Shown here: positions 25,251 through 34,655 of the stretch, in pieces
Layout of the letters: every line of letters starts with the position of its first letter
How positions within the stretch are numbered: position 1 is the first letter of the stretch
Source: JAWKWH01 sp963669285
Lineage (GTDB): Bacteria > Pseudomonadota > Alphaproteobacteria > Rhizobiales > Rhizobiaceae
DNA length: 64,000 nucleotides
Direction: 5' to 3'
Assembly: GCA_963669285.2 (NCBI GenBank)
Contig: CAXXSI010000011.1
Coordinates: 62,001 to 126,000 of the forward strand
Notes under the pieces: generated by a model
What the model was told of the DNA's origin: nothing
The model's input: the letters and a program-made list of their open reading frames with translations, nothing else
Database searches by the model: none
Position numbers and translations under genes: made by a program

Positions 25251-26483
25251 ATGCTAAACAGGCGAATTTTGATAGGCGCGGCTTCAGCGCTCGCACTTTC
25301 ATTTTCGGGGGCGATTGCCCAGGCAGACGTCATCAAGATCGGGGTACTGGCGCCGGTGACCGGCAAGGCCGCGGCTGATGGGCAGGAGATGGTGAACGGC
25401 GCTCAATTGGCGGTCGATGAACTCAATGCTGCTGGCGGCGTGGCCGGACATACGTTCGAGCTGGCGGTTGGCGATGTCGGCGACGCCAGCGCGGACGCAG
25501 TTGCGACTGCAGCCGAGCGCCTGCTTGGTGACCGCGCAATGGGCGCGATCATGACCGGCTATGCTTCGGGATCGAATTTCGAAATCGAGATGATGGCCGA
25601 ACAGGATATGGTCTACATGATATCGGCCAATTCCGCACAGACAGAGGGTATCATCAAGCCGAATCCGGATGACTTTGGTACGGTATGGTCGATGACCCCA
25701 TCATATGCCGGCTACAATACGGAGATCGTGCCGGTGATCGAGGGACTTGGAGCTGATGGCAAGCTGACACTGCCGAACAAGAAGGTCGCTATCATCGCGT
25801 CGGACAATCCTTATTCCAAAGGAATTGCCGATGGTATGGTTGAATCATTCAAGGGCGCCGGATGGGAGGTCACCGAAAACGACCTGCTGCCATTCGGCGA
25901 GATCAATGACTGGCGGGCTTTTCTTGCCAAAATCAGGCAAAATCCTCCGGCGGTATTGATCAATACTGACTATGTTTCGGCTAATGCAGCGACCTTTATG
26001 ACCCAATTCATGGAAGACCCGACCAACAGTCTGGTGTTTATCCAATATGCGCCGTCGGTTCCTGAGTTTCTCGAATTGACTAAGGAAAAGTCCAGCGGCG
26101 TCGTCTACAATCTGCTTGGCGGTGTTCTCAACACGCCGACAAATCCGCGCGCGGCAGAGGTGTTAGGAAAATACAAGGCCGCCTTCGGCAACGAGCCGGG
26201 CACCTACGGACCGGCGCTATACGAACAGGTTCTGATCTATGCCGACGCGCTTGCGAAAGTTGGCGATCCGTCAAAGCGTGCCGCGATCGGAGCGGAAATC
26301 GGCAAGACCAGCAAACAGACCGCAATGGGCAAAATTCAATTTGATCCGGCTACCCACCTCTCGGTTCAGAGCAACGATGGCGTTCCGATTCAGTTCTACC
26401 AGATCAGGGATGGCGAACGTTTCCTGTTTTATCCTGATCAATACGCCACCGGCGAATTCGCCCAGCCGTCGTGGATGAAGTGA
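25251..26483 (+). CDS. Branched-chain-amino-acid-type ABC transporter substrate-binding protein
   Basis: A 410-residue periplasmic binding protein of the LivJ/HAAT type with a signal peptide (1-25, ALALSFSGAIAQA). The family start is clear: IKIGVLAPVTGKAAADGQEM, VNGAQLAVDELNAAGG; later segments include VAIIASDNPYSKGIADGMVE. GGAGG precedes the ATG. It follows the deacylase gene after 35 bp and precedes both ATPases and both permeases, so it defines what the system imports. The ligand cannot be named from sequence. Confidence 0.9.
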   Translation: MLNRRILIGAASALALSFSGAIAQADVIKIGVLAPVTGKAAADGQEMVNGAQLAVDELNAAGGVAGHTFELAVGDVGDASADAVATAAERLLGDRAMGAIMTGYASGSNFEIEMMAEQDMVYMISANSAQTEGIIKPNPDDFGTVWSMTPSYAGYNTEIVPVIEGLGADGKLTLPNKKVAIIASDNPYSKGIADGMVESFKGAGWEVTENDLLPFGEINDWRAFLAKIRQNPPAVLINTDYVSANAATFMTQFMEDPTNSLVFIQYAPSVPEFLELTKEKSSGVVYNLLGGVLNTPTNPRAAEVLGKYKAAFGNEPGTYGPALYEQVLIYADALAKVGDPSKRAAIGAEIGKTSKQTAMGKIQFDPATHLSVQSNDGVPIQFYQIRDGERFLFYPDQYATGEFAQPSWMK

Positions 26484-26535
26484 TGCCGACATTGGATGAG
26501 GCCGCCTTACCGGCGGCCTCGATATCGGGAGCCAA

Positions 26536-27267
26536 ATGTCAAATCCAATTCTCCAGACAATAGGGTCGTGCAAGACATTTGGAGGCCTGAAAGCGGTCAA
26601 CAATGTATCGTTTTCGGTCGACCAGGGCGAGATATTCGGTATTGCCGGACCGAATGGCTCCGGCAAGAGTACGCTGTTCAATTTGATGACCGGCATTCCC
26701 TATGGACCGACCAGCGGCGAGGTTCGCTTTCAGGGAAACCGGATCGACAAGTGGCCCGCCCATCGAATAGCGCGTGCCGGGCTCTGCCGAACCTTCCAGA
26801 AGGATGCGGAGTATCCCGAGCTTACCGCCGATGAGACGCTGCAGATCAGTGCGGTTTACAATGGCCGCAGGGGCGGCCGAGAGGCAATGCGTCAATCAGC
26901 CAGGGTGCTTGAACTGGTCGGATTTGCGGCAAAACGGCGACAGATGCGTTCTCATGAATTGTCGGTGTACGAAAAGAAGCAGCTGATGATCGCATCCGCT
27001 CTCGTATCACGGCCGGCGGTTCTGATGCTCGATGAACCGGCATCCGGGTTGACGAAGCCGGAGATCGCCAAGCTCGACAATCTGCTCATCGACGTCAACA
27101 AGTCAGGCGTTACGATCCTCTTGATCGAGCACGTTCTAAGCCTGCTCTTGTCGGTATCGCAGCGGCTCGTCGTCCTGAACTATGGTGAGATACTCGCCGA
27201 GGGCGAACCCGGTGATGTTGTCAAGGATGAAGCGGTAATCGAGGCTTATCTCGGGGGCCGTGGCTGA
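26536..27267 (+). CDS. ABC transporter ATP-binding protein, LivG type
   Basis: A 243-residue ATPase of the HAAT importer. Walker A is GPNGSGKST (residues 38-46), Walker B with the catalytic Glu is AVLMLDEPASGL, and the H-loop is LLIEHVL. The ABC signature is unusual: LSVYEKKQLMIASAL instead of a glycine-rich LSGGQ or PYGQQ form, so ATP sandwich formation may rely on the LivF partner. It is preceded by GGGAG and overlaps livF by one base (TGATG). Its place between binding protein and permeases is standard. Confidence 0.88.
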   Translation: MSNPILQTIGSCKTFGGLKAVNNVSFSVDQGEIFGIAGPNGSGKSTLFNLMTGIPYGPTSGEVRFQGNRIDKWPAHRIARAGLCRTFQKDAEYPELTADETLQISAVYNGRRGGREAMRQSARVLELVGFAAKRRQMRSHELSVYEKKQLMIASALVSRPAVLMLDEPASGLTKPEIAKLDNLLIDVNKSGVTILLIEHVLSLLLSVSQRLVVLNYGEILAEGEPGDVVKDEAVIEAYLGGRG

Positions 27268-27989
27268 TGGACCATCTACTCAATATTGTCGATGTCACCG
27301 CAGGCTATGGAAGTATCACCATATTGCGGGGGATCAGTTTGCATCTGGATCCCGGAGAGTGCATCGGCCTGTTCGGTCCCAACGGGCATGGAAAATCCAC
27401 ACTCCTTCATACGATCTCCGGTCTCATACGTTCAACCTCGGGAACGATTTCATTCGACGGCACCGATATTACTGGTGCGAAGCCACCACAAATCGTCAAT
27501 TCAGGATTGATCCAGTCGCCCCAGGGCAACACACTTTTCGGAGACATGCAGGTTTTCGAAACTCTCGAACTGGCGGCATTTTCGAGACGGGCACGCAAGG
27601 ATCGCGAAACGAATATACAAAAGGTTATTGAACTCTTCCCACGCCTCGGCGAGCGAAATACCCAGAAAGCCAAAACGCTTTCGGGCGGCGAGCGCCAGAT
27701 GCTCTCGATCGGGTGTGCGTTGATGTGCGCACCGCGTCTTTTAATGTTGGATGAACCGACACTTGGGCTCTCTCCTCGATTGAAGGAAGAGCTTGCGGTA
27801 GCCGTTGGGAAAATTGCCGAGAGTGGAATTCCGCTTGTCATTGTCGAACAGGATGTCGAGTTCCTGATGTCGCTCGCCGATCGTCTCTACCTTGTCGAAC
27901 ACGGAGAAATCGTTCGGGAAATCGACCGCGCAAACGCACCTGGTCATGATGAGGTTATGCGCCTTTATTTTGGAGAACACACGCATTGA
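27267..27989 (+). CDS. ABC transporter ATP-binding protein, LivF type
   Basis: A 240-residue ATPase, partner of the preceding LivG-type subunit. Walker A is GPNGHGKST (about 38-46), the Q-loop region is SPQGNTLFGDMQV, the signature is LSGGERQML and Walker B is LLMLDEPTLGLSP. The D-loop and H-loop (VIVEQDVEFL) are intact. It overlaps livH by 4 bp. All canonical residues are present, in contrast to the atypical signature of its partner. Confidence 0.9.
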   Translation: MDHLLNIVDVTAGYGSITILRGISLHLDPGECIGLFGPNGHGKSTLLHTISGLIRSTSGTISFDGTDITGAKPPQIVNSGLIQSPQGNTLFGDMQVFETLELAAFSRRARKDRETNIQKVIELFPRLGERNTQKAKTLSGGERQMLSIGCALMCAPRLLMLDEPTLGLSPRLKEELAVAVGKIAESGIPLVIVEQDVEFLMSLADRLYLVEHGEIVREIDRANAPGHDEVMRLYFGEHTH

Positions 27990-28855
27990 CCGAAACTCTG
28001 ATTGCAACGCTTGTTTCCGGACTTGTACTCGGTTCGCTCTACGCCCTGATGGCGAGCGGATTGAGCGTCGTCTGGACCACGTTGGGCGTCTTCAATTTCT
28101 CCCACGGCGCCTTGATGATGGTCGGCGCCTTCATCGCCTGGACCGTCAGCGAAGCGGCAGGTCTCGGTCTGCTGGCCGGTATTACCGCCGGAACGCTCGC
28201 AGCCGCGGTCATTGGCGTTATTATCGAGCGGCTCTTGATCCGACCATTTTACGGCAACCGCAACATGCTGCTGATCACCGTGATGACAACGCTTGCCGCG
28301 ATGATCATTCTGGAAAAGGGAGCGCAGATAATCTGGGGCGCAAGGCTCAAACAATTGCCCCGCCTTATCGATGGCGAAGTATCAGTTTTCGGCACGACAA
28401 TATCCGCCCATGAAGCGGTTTTGGCCGTTATTGCCCCATTGGTGTTGATCGCCATATGGCGATTTACCGTCAGCACCAGCACTGGCCGGTCTTTGCGTGC
28501 CGTGGGACAAAACCAGAATTCAGCGACCTTGATAGGCATCGATGTTCCGGTAGCCTTTGCACTTGCATTTGGCCTTTCGGCCGCGCTTGCCGGGCTGACG
28601 GGTGCACTGCTGGGTTCGATCAGGTTCATTACACCGGTCATGGGTGCCGACCCGTTGGTCAAAGCGATGATCGTGGTCATCTTTGGTGGACTTGGAAGCC
28701 TTGGCGCGACAGCGGGTGCTGCGTATGTCATCGGAATTATCGAAGCGCTTTTGATATTGTGGCTTGGGCTCTACTGGACACCCTTCGTACTGTTCCTCTT
28801 GATGATAATCGTGCTCATATTTCGGCCTAATGGAATATTCGGGAGCGCGGAATGA
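27986..28855 (+). CDS. ABC transporter permease, LivH type
   Basis: A 289-residue inner-membrane permease with about eight hydrophobic segments. The LivH N-terminus LVSGLVLGSLYALMASGLSV is present, as is the late EAA-like region (VKAMIVVIFGGLGSLGATAG). It starts at a TTG overlapping the livF stop, as expected for translational coupling; the next in-frame ATG would remove the first helix. Part of the importer downstream of the three amidohydrolase-type genes. Confidence 0.9.
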   Translation: MTETLIATLVSGLVLGSLYALMASGLSVVWTTLGVFNFSHGALMMVGAFIAWTVSEAAGLGLLAGITAGTLAAAVIGVIIERLLIRPFYGNRNMLLITVMTTLAAMIILEKGAQIIWGARLKQLPRLIDGEVSVFGTTISAHEAVLAVIAPLVLIAIWRFTVSTSTGRSLRAVGQNQNSATLIGIDVPVAFALAFGLSAALAGLTGALLGSIRFITPVMGADPLVKAMIVVIFGGLGSLGATAGAAYVIGIIEALLILWLGLYWTPFVLFLLMIIVLIFRPNGIFGSAE

Positions 28856-29814
28856 ACCCGGCGCTCAGAAATATTGTCTTGCCGCTGGCCTGTCTCGCAA
28901 TGTTGGCGCTGGTTCCCGTTTTCGCCATCGATGGATACACGCGCCATTTGTTCGTCATTGCCTTCATCTACGCGATCATCGCCTCGAACTGGAATTTGAG
29001 CCTTGGCCATTGTGGTGTCTTCAACTTCGGACATTTGAGTTTTTTCGGGGTTGGCGTTTACACCACGGCTATCGCCGCCAAGACATTTGACGTGAACCCC
29101 TGGCTCGCAATTCTATTTGCTGGAGTGACTGCGGCGATTGCGGCTTTCCTTGTCGCAGCCCCGGTTGCAAGACTGAAGGGCATTTATGTCGTTTTAGTCA
29201 CCTTCGCATTCAGTCAGCTGGCGATGCAGCTTGTGCTGAGCCAGTCGTATATCACCGGCGGTGCCGAGGGGATTGTTCGCATTCCATATCTCCGGCTCGG
29301 GGACTATTCGTTCCTGAAAGACTACAAGCTCGGCTACTACTATGTCGGTCTCGGATTATTGGTTATCTCAACGCTATTCCTGCTGGCGGTGACAAATTCG
29401 CCGTTCGGCAAGTCGCTTAAGGCGGTACGGGATGCGGAGGATTATGCAGCCGCTCGAGGCATCTCGGTGTCACGGCAGCGGGTTCTCGTGATTGTATTGA
29501 GCGCGATCTTCACGGGAATTGCGGGCGGGTTTTACGCCATCTATCTACGGGTTGCATCACCGGAGGTATTCGGTTTCGGAACCCTGTCGCTTGCACTGTC
29601 GATGGTGTTGATTGGCGGCGCAGGAACCACCTATGGCCCGATTGTGGCTGCACTTGCCCTGACATTTGCAACCGAATCTCTGGCCGGCCTACGTGGCTTC
29701 GAGGAAGCGCGGTTTATCGTTGTTGCCGTTGCAATGATCCTTGTTCTACGGCTCGCACCCGGCGGTCTTCTGGGCCTTCTGGACAAACTGATCCCCGAGA
29801 AAAGACAGGAGTGA
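28852..29814 (+). CDS. ABC transporter permease, LivM type
   Basis: A 320-residue inner-membrane permease, the second transmembrane subunit of the importer. Family landmarks are NWNLSLGHCGVFNFGHLSFF near residue 45 and LALSMVLIGGAGTTYGPIVA near 245, with about ten hydrophobic segments. It overlaps livH by 4 bp (ATGA) and is the last gene of the operon. The convergent alpha/beta hydrolase gene ends one base after its stop. Confidence 0.9.
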   Translation: MNPALRNIVLPLACLAMLALVPVFAIDGYTRHLFVIAFIYAIIASNWNLSLGHCGVFNFGHLSFFGVGVYTTAIAAKTFDVNPWLAILFAGVTAAIAAFLVAAPVARLKGIYVVLVTFAFSQLAMQLVLSQSYITGGAEGIVRIPYLRLGDYSFLKDYKLGYYYVGLGLLVISTLFLLAVTNSPFGKSLKAVRDAEDYAAARGISVSRQRVLVIVLSAIFTGIAGGFYAIYLRVASPEVFGFGTLSLALSMVLIGGAGTTYGPIVAALALTFATESLAGLRGFEEARFIVVAVAMILVLRLAPGGLLGLLDKLIPEKRQE

Positions 29815-29815
29815 C

Positions 29816-30643
29816 TCAGAGGATTTTCCAAACTTCCTTCAAGAACCGGTTGAGGTATTCGTCGAAGATATCCGGGCTTTCCCAAAATGGAGCATGACCA
29901 ACCCCGTCGATCAAGTGCACCTGGTTTTCCCACAAATTGTCGTATGTCAGTGACGTGACGTAATCATTGTTGACGAAGGGTTCGGCGCCGCCGTTGACGA
30001 TCGCCAGTACCACTGGCGAGTGTTCGGCGATCTCTTTTTGATTGCAGCCTGTGCCGGCAATGAATTTTGAGAGCATCAACTCTCGGGCCCGCCCATCGGT
30101 ACGCGCCACTGCAGTTCTGAGAAACTCCTCGAACGGCGCATTGACACCGCAGGTCGCGCGTGAATAGGCATCGACTTCCTCGTCTGACATGTGACGCTGG
30201 CCTGCCAGGTGCATGTGCTCCGAGGGTTTGAAGCCGGCCGCGACCGCTTCCTCACCCATCCCCACGGGCGGACTACCCGTGATCATCAAGCCGGTCAGCA
30301 CATCCGATTTTGCGATCACCTCAAGCCCGATATGACCGCCCAACGACCAACCCAACATCGCGAAGCGATTGTGTCCAAGTCCGGACATTAGTTCCAATGC
30401 GATATCGGCATAACCTGGCATGGAATATGCGGCATCTGGATCACGAGCATCGTCAGAGTGACCGTGGCCCGGAAGATCCATGGATATGCAATGGAACTTT
30501 TCGCCGATCGGTCCTTCCAATTGATTGCGGAACACCTCTTTGCAGGAAGAATTGCCGTGGATCATAAGAATTGGGGGTCCTGATCCGGCACTTTCGGCAA
30601 TTGCAATGTTGCCTTGCTCCGTTTCGACGAAACGCTCCGCCAT
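29816..30643 (-). CDS. Alpha/beta hydrolase
   Basis: A 275-residue alpha/beta-hydrolase-fold enzyme, probably cytoplasmic since no signal peptide is visible. The oxyanion region is PPILMIHGNSSCKEVF, the nucleophile elbow is MLGWSLGGHIG (Ser), the acid is near VNGGAEPFVNNDY and the catalytic His is in IDGVGHAPFWE. The substrate is unknown. It is convergent with the ABC operon with a one-base gap. It may belong to the same catabolic function (ester or amide hydrolysis) but is on its own transcript. Confidence 0.85.
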   Translation of the reverse strand: MAERFVETEQGNIAIAESAGSGPPILMIHGNSSCKEVFRNQLEGPIGEKFHCISMDLPGHGHSDDARDPDAAYSMPGYADIALELMSGLGHNRFAMLGWSLGGHIGLEVIAKSDVLTGLMITGSPPVGMGEEAVAAGFKPSEHMHLAGQRHMSDEEVDAYSRATCGVNAPFEEFLRTAVARTDGRARELMLSKFIAGTGCNQKEIAEHSPVVLAIVNGGAEPFVNNDYVTSLTYDNLWENQVHLIDGVGHAPFWESPDIFDEYLNRFLKEVWKIL

Positions 30644-31218
30644 GAGGCTGCCTTCTGCGCTGTTTTCACCACACTGATAGTAGCAACCGTTCGAGGATTT
30701 GGAAGCGTCGACAGGTTGAATGCAATCCCCGGGATTCAGTTAGCGCGAAACCATTCGTTGGCCTTGCAACTGAGCCGAATGACAGCAATCACCCATTTCT
30801 TCCTAACGCCGAGTATTTAGTTGCACACCCGAGATGCCGCTCGGTGTTGGATGAGTTCTTCATGGCGCTCATACACACAAGGCGTGACGAATCCACAATA
30901 TCGCTGGCGAGGTGGCTAACTGTCTGGGTTATCGCGGTTAGCTCAGATCCAATCAGTCCACGATAAAATGGAAGGCATGTTGATGACGTTGTCCAATGAC
31001 GGCTTTGCCCCGGCGGACAAACAATCTGATCACTCAGTTGTTCCAAACAAATCAATACTCAGAAACAGCAAGACAACAATGACGAGCGTTGTCTTTCACT
31101 CAAAGAATTTGAAAGGAGCTACGGTCAACGGCCGTCCAAGTTCGATACAGTTGCTTACATGATGCTTACACGCGTCAATGCGAACTGAAAATGCAGAATC
31201 CTATCTCATTGATTCTAT
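30644..31218. other. Intergenic region beside tRNA-Arg
   Basis: 575 bp with no gene I can support. Short ORFs on both strands (e.g. 64 codons at 30968-31162 and 88 codons at 30789-31055 minus) lack ribosome binding sites and familiar protein character. Such regions next to a tRNA-Arg can hold remnants of integrated elements, but no integrase fragment or att-like duplication of the tRNA 3' end was recognised. It also contains the promoter region of the alpha/beta hydrolase gene. Confidence 0.35.
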
Positions 31219-31295
31219 TGGCGATCCCGACAGGATTCGAACCTGTGACCCTCAGATTAGGAATCTGATGCTCTATCCAACTGAGCTACGGGACC
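31219..31295 (-). tRNA. tRNA-Arg (anticodon CCT)
   Basis: A 77-nt cloverleaf on the minus strand including an encoded CCA. The acceptor arms GGTCCCG and CGGGATC pair with one G-U. The D-arm is GCTCAGTTGGATAGAGC, the anticodon stem-loop is CAGATTCCTAATCTG with anticodon CCT, and the T-arm is CAGGTTCGAATCCTG. The discriminator base is G. It reads AGG codons. Confidence 0.95.
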
Positions 31296-31400
31296 GCGCC
31301 ACCCCATCTATCCGGACATTGGCAGGTCGCGCAAGTGGATGCGATCCCCGGATTGGCGAATATCGGGAACTGGGCCAGGTTTGCCGCAGACCGCCACCGG

Positions 31401-32857
31401 TCACTGCCGGCGCATCAGGGACAGATAGAAGGTGATGCCGCGTTCGAGATTGTCCACCGAGAGGCGTTCGTTGGTGCCGTGAAGACGGGGCAGGTCGTCG
31501 CCGGTGACCAGGAACGGGTTGATGCGATAGGCATTGTCTGCGGCGTCGGCATAATAAGCGGCGTCGGTACGGGCGATGGTCAGACCCGGGACTGAGGCGA
31601 TGTTGCCGAACGTCTCAAACAGGCTTTGCTCGATGTCGCGGTATCCGCGCGAACCGGTATCCGAAACCGCTGATGGCGGATTGACGACATCGTCCATCAC
31701 GCGAATTTCAATTTCCTCGTCGTCGATGACTTTGCGAATATGAGCGATGATACTGTCAACCGTGTCGCGCGGATGAATGCGGAAATTGACGGTGGCGACC
31801 GCTTCGGTTGCAAGCACATTTGCCTTGTTGGAACCGGATAGCATGGTCGGCGCAGTCGTGGTGCGCAACATGGCATTGGTGGACGGTGATTGCGATAGAA
31901 GGCGCACCAGCAATGGGTCGAACACCCAACGATTGGCAAAGATCACGCGGCGCGAAAGCGAGAAATGTCGGCCGAGTTGATCGAAAAAAGCCTCCGAAAG
32001 TCCGCTCAGGCCGCCGGGTACGGGATTTCCCTGCAGGCGCACGACCGCTTCAGCTAGCCTGCTGACCGCCGTCGTATGTGGCGGCATCGATGAATGTCCG
32101 CCGGTGCCCTTTGCCACAAGTTGCAGGGTCACGCTGCCCTTCTCCGCTACGTTGACGCTGGCTACCGGGACATCCAGACCGGGAATGACGTCTTCAAATA
32201 CAAACGAGCCCTCATCGAGCACCCAGGCGAGCTGGGACGCCGTTCTGCTTAAGGATGCGCGGCAATGGCCTTGGCGGCGTTGTGGGTGACTTCCTCATCG
32301 TGGGCAAAGCTCAGATAGATTGTTCGTTCAGGTGTGAATCCCTCGCTGATCAGCGTCTCGGCGGCGGTCATGATCGATATCAGTGCGCCTTTGTTGTCCA
32401 GTGCTCCGCGTCCCCAGACAAAGCCGTTGGCGATGTCTCCCGCAAACGGCGGATGATCCCAGCGGTCAAGCCCGTCGGGCGGAACCGGAACCACGTCGTA
32501 ATGGGCTGCCAAAAGGATGGGTTGCAAATCGCCGTCCGAACCGTTCCATTTGTAGAGCGGTGTGTTCGCTTCGATCATGGTTCGTTCCATTGTGCCATGC
32601 ACGATCGGATAAGTCTGTCGAAGAAACTCCTGGAACCGGTCGAAATCGGGATGGCCGGGAACTGTGGAATCAGTTTCCAGTTGTATCGCCTGAGACAGGT
32701 TTTGCGCCGCTGCCTCGGTGTCGATGGAAAATGCCGCCAGTTCGATGTCTGCCGTTTGGCTGGGCACGTAACGGATCGTGTTGAACCCGACGACTGCGAT
32801 TGCAATCAGCGCCAAGATTCCCAGACCCGCCGCAATCCGTTTTACCATGCGTATCAC
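31401..32857 (-). pseudogene. M20 family carboxypeptidase (CPS1/PM20D1-like), frameshifted
   Basis: One M20 gene split into two frames. The 5' part (32249-32857) has an N-terminal membrane anchor (GLGILALIAIAVVGFNTIRY), the zinc motifs AAHYDVVPVP and GRGALDNKGA, and LSFAHDEEV. It stops after IAAHP. The 3' part (from about 32222) resumes with LDEGSFVFEDVIPG, the dimerisation domain and the final zinc His in LHGTNERLSV. Removing one G from the run at 32253-32254 and one from 32234-32236 restores HLKQNGVQLAWVLDEG and one 484-residue protein. The usual Gly pair after DEEV is also missing. It is either a recent pseudogene or carries two sequencing errors. Confidence 0.8.
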
Positions 32858-33098
32858 CAGCCCATCCGTTTTGCTCGAAGTGTTGGTCCATATTGCTAGT
32901 TCGGAACACCAAACCTACGGGAACCGGTAATTGGATCAACTTGTTTGTTGGTTACGGGAAGGCGCATTTGATCAATTGATCGAACCGTAATTTGGACTTT
33001 GCGACCGTTTGCAACAATGCATGGCAGGATTGCATTTCCGAGCCTTCAACCGCCCCGGTGCAAGTGCCATGTTCAGTCAAACAAAAAGGAGAAAAACA

Positions 33099-33263
33099 AT
33101 GGCAAACAACCGTTTGAGAAGGCTGGCCTCAGAATTTGCGGATGCATTTCGCGGGCCTTCCCGCCGGCAACTGGAAAACGATTACTTGAACAGCTCCGTG
33201 TCGATATCTGATCTGGAGCGCCGTATGGGTGAAATCGACCGCGGCAAATTTCGCACCTTCTGA
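33099..33263 (+). CDS. DUF3563-like small protein
   Basis: A 54-residue basic protein with AAAGGAG upstream of the ATG. The sequence pattern YLNSSVSISDLERRMGEIDR resembles the DUF3563 family of short alphaproteobacterial proteins (E-x-YL-x-S, then DLERR). No signal peptide or membrane helix is present. Function is unknown. It stands alone between the M20 pseudogene and the MFS gene, so it is probably monocistronic. Confidence 0.7.
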   Translation: MANNRLRRLASEFADAFRGPSRRQLENDYLNSSVSISDLERRMGEIDRGKFRTF

Positions 33264-33416
33264 ATTCCTATCATGATCGATGGCAGGATCGTCGTAGAAT
33301 GGTCTTGCCCTTTTTCCCGCTGCTGATACTGGATTGGACACCGCCAACAAAGCGACGGGACAAACTATGCGGCGATCGATATTGCACACAGACGCCGGCC
33401 TGACCAAGGTGTCGAT

Positions 33417-34655
33417 TTGAACGCCGGTGATGCGCCGACGTCTTCGCGCTACGCAGCGTTTCGGCATGGTGCCTATGCCCGCTTCTTCGCGGCCCGCTTC
33501 CTGGCGACATTTTCCACCCAGATTGTTTCGGTCGCGGTCGGCTGGCAGATCTACGACCTGACACGCGATCCCTTCGATCTCGGCCTGGTTGGTCTAATCC
33601 AGTTTGCGCCATCCCTGCTGCTGGTGCTGGTCACCGGCGCGTCCGCCGACAAATTCGGGCGCCGACTGATCATGGGTCTGTCAGCGTCGTTGGAAGCCAT
33701 TTGCGCCGCCGCCATCCTGATCCTGACTATTCGCGGACTGAGTTCACCGGCACCCGTTTTTGCCGTGCTCGCAGTTTTTGGTATTGCGCGGGCATTCTTT
33801 GCGCCGGCGTCAGGTGCACTTGTTGCCAATCTGGTGCCGGCGAAGGATTTTGCCAACGCTGTGGCCTGGAATTCGTCGGCCTGGCAGACGGCGACGATCG
33901 TCGGTCCAGTTGCCGGCGGCCTGCTCTACGGGATTGCAGCTGAGGCCGCCTATGCGGTGGCGGCGGTCTTCATGGCGGTGTCATCGGTGTTGGTTTTTTC
34001 AATTCCAAAACCGCATCAACGCATCGAGCACGAAGGCGCTTCCGTCAAAACGCTGTTCGCCGGTTTTCGCTACATCTGGCATGAGAAAGTGGTTCTCGGC
34101 GCAATCTCGCTCGATCTGTTTGCGGTGCTGCTCGGTGGCGCGGTTGCGCTGATGCCGGTCTACGCGCGCGACATTCTCGAACTGGGGCCCTGGGGTCTGG
34201 GTCTGTTGAGGTCGGCTCCAGGTATCGGAGCCGTCACCATGGCGATGTGGCTGACGGGACACTCGATCCGTGATCATGCCGGTCTGATGATGTTTGCCGG
34301 CGTCGTCCTGTTCGGTGTTTTCACGATCGTGTTCGGCGTATCGGTGATGCCATGGCTGTCGATCATTGCGCTTGCCGGTCTTGGCGCTGCTGATATGGTC
34401 AGCGTCTACATCCGTGAGACGCTCATTCAATTGTGGACACCCGATAGGCTGCGCGGGCGGGTCAATGCCGTCAACATGGTGTTCATCGGCGCCTCGAACG
34501 AATTGGGAGAATTCAGGGCCGGGACAATGGCTGCCTTCATCGGCACGGTGCCGGCGGTGGTCTTTGGGGGCGTCGGCGCTGTCGCCATTGCCGGTATGTG
34601 GGCCTATCTCTTTCCAGCTCTCAGGAAGGCACGGCACCTGGATGGCCGGACATGA
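33417..34655 (+). CDS. MFS transporter, EntS-like exporter
   Basis: A 412-residue integral membrane protein with about 12 helices. The N-terminus FFAARFLATFSTQIVSVAVG and GWQIYDLTRDPFDLGLVGLI match the EntS/MFS-3 group, which includes enterobactin exporters and macrolide-type efflux proteins; the loop motif GASADKFGRRLIMG is present. The only in-frame start covering the first helix is a TTG at 33417, with AAGGTG upstream. Its 3' end overlaps the convergent amidotransferase gene by 35 bp. The exported compound is unknown. Confidence 0.85.
   Translation: MNAGDAPTSSRYAAFRHGAYARFFAARFLATFSTQIVSVAVGWQIYDLTRDPFDLGLVGLIQFAPSLLLVLVTGASADKFGRRLIMGLSASLEAICAAAILILTIRGLSSPAPVFAVLAVFGIARAFFAPASGALVANLVPAKDFANAVAWNSSAWQTATIVGPVAGGLLYGIAAEAAYAVAAVFMAVSSVLVFSIPKPHQRIEHEGASVKTLFAGFRYIWHEKVVLGAISLDLFAVLLGGAVALMPVYARDILELGPWGLGLLRSAPGIGAVTMAMWLTGHSIRDHAGLMMFAGVVLFGVFTIVFGVSVMPWLSIIALAGLGAADMVSVYIRETLIQLWTPDRLRGRVNAVNMVFIGASNELGEFRAGTMAAFIGTVPAVVFGGVGAVAIAGMWAYLFPALRKARHLDGRT

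Noticed and set aside
30968..31162. Possible integrase or element remnant next to tRNA-Arg
   Set aside because: No integrase motif and no duplicated tRNA 3' end was found; the short ORFs there look random.
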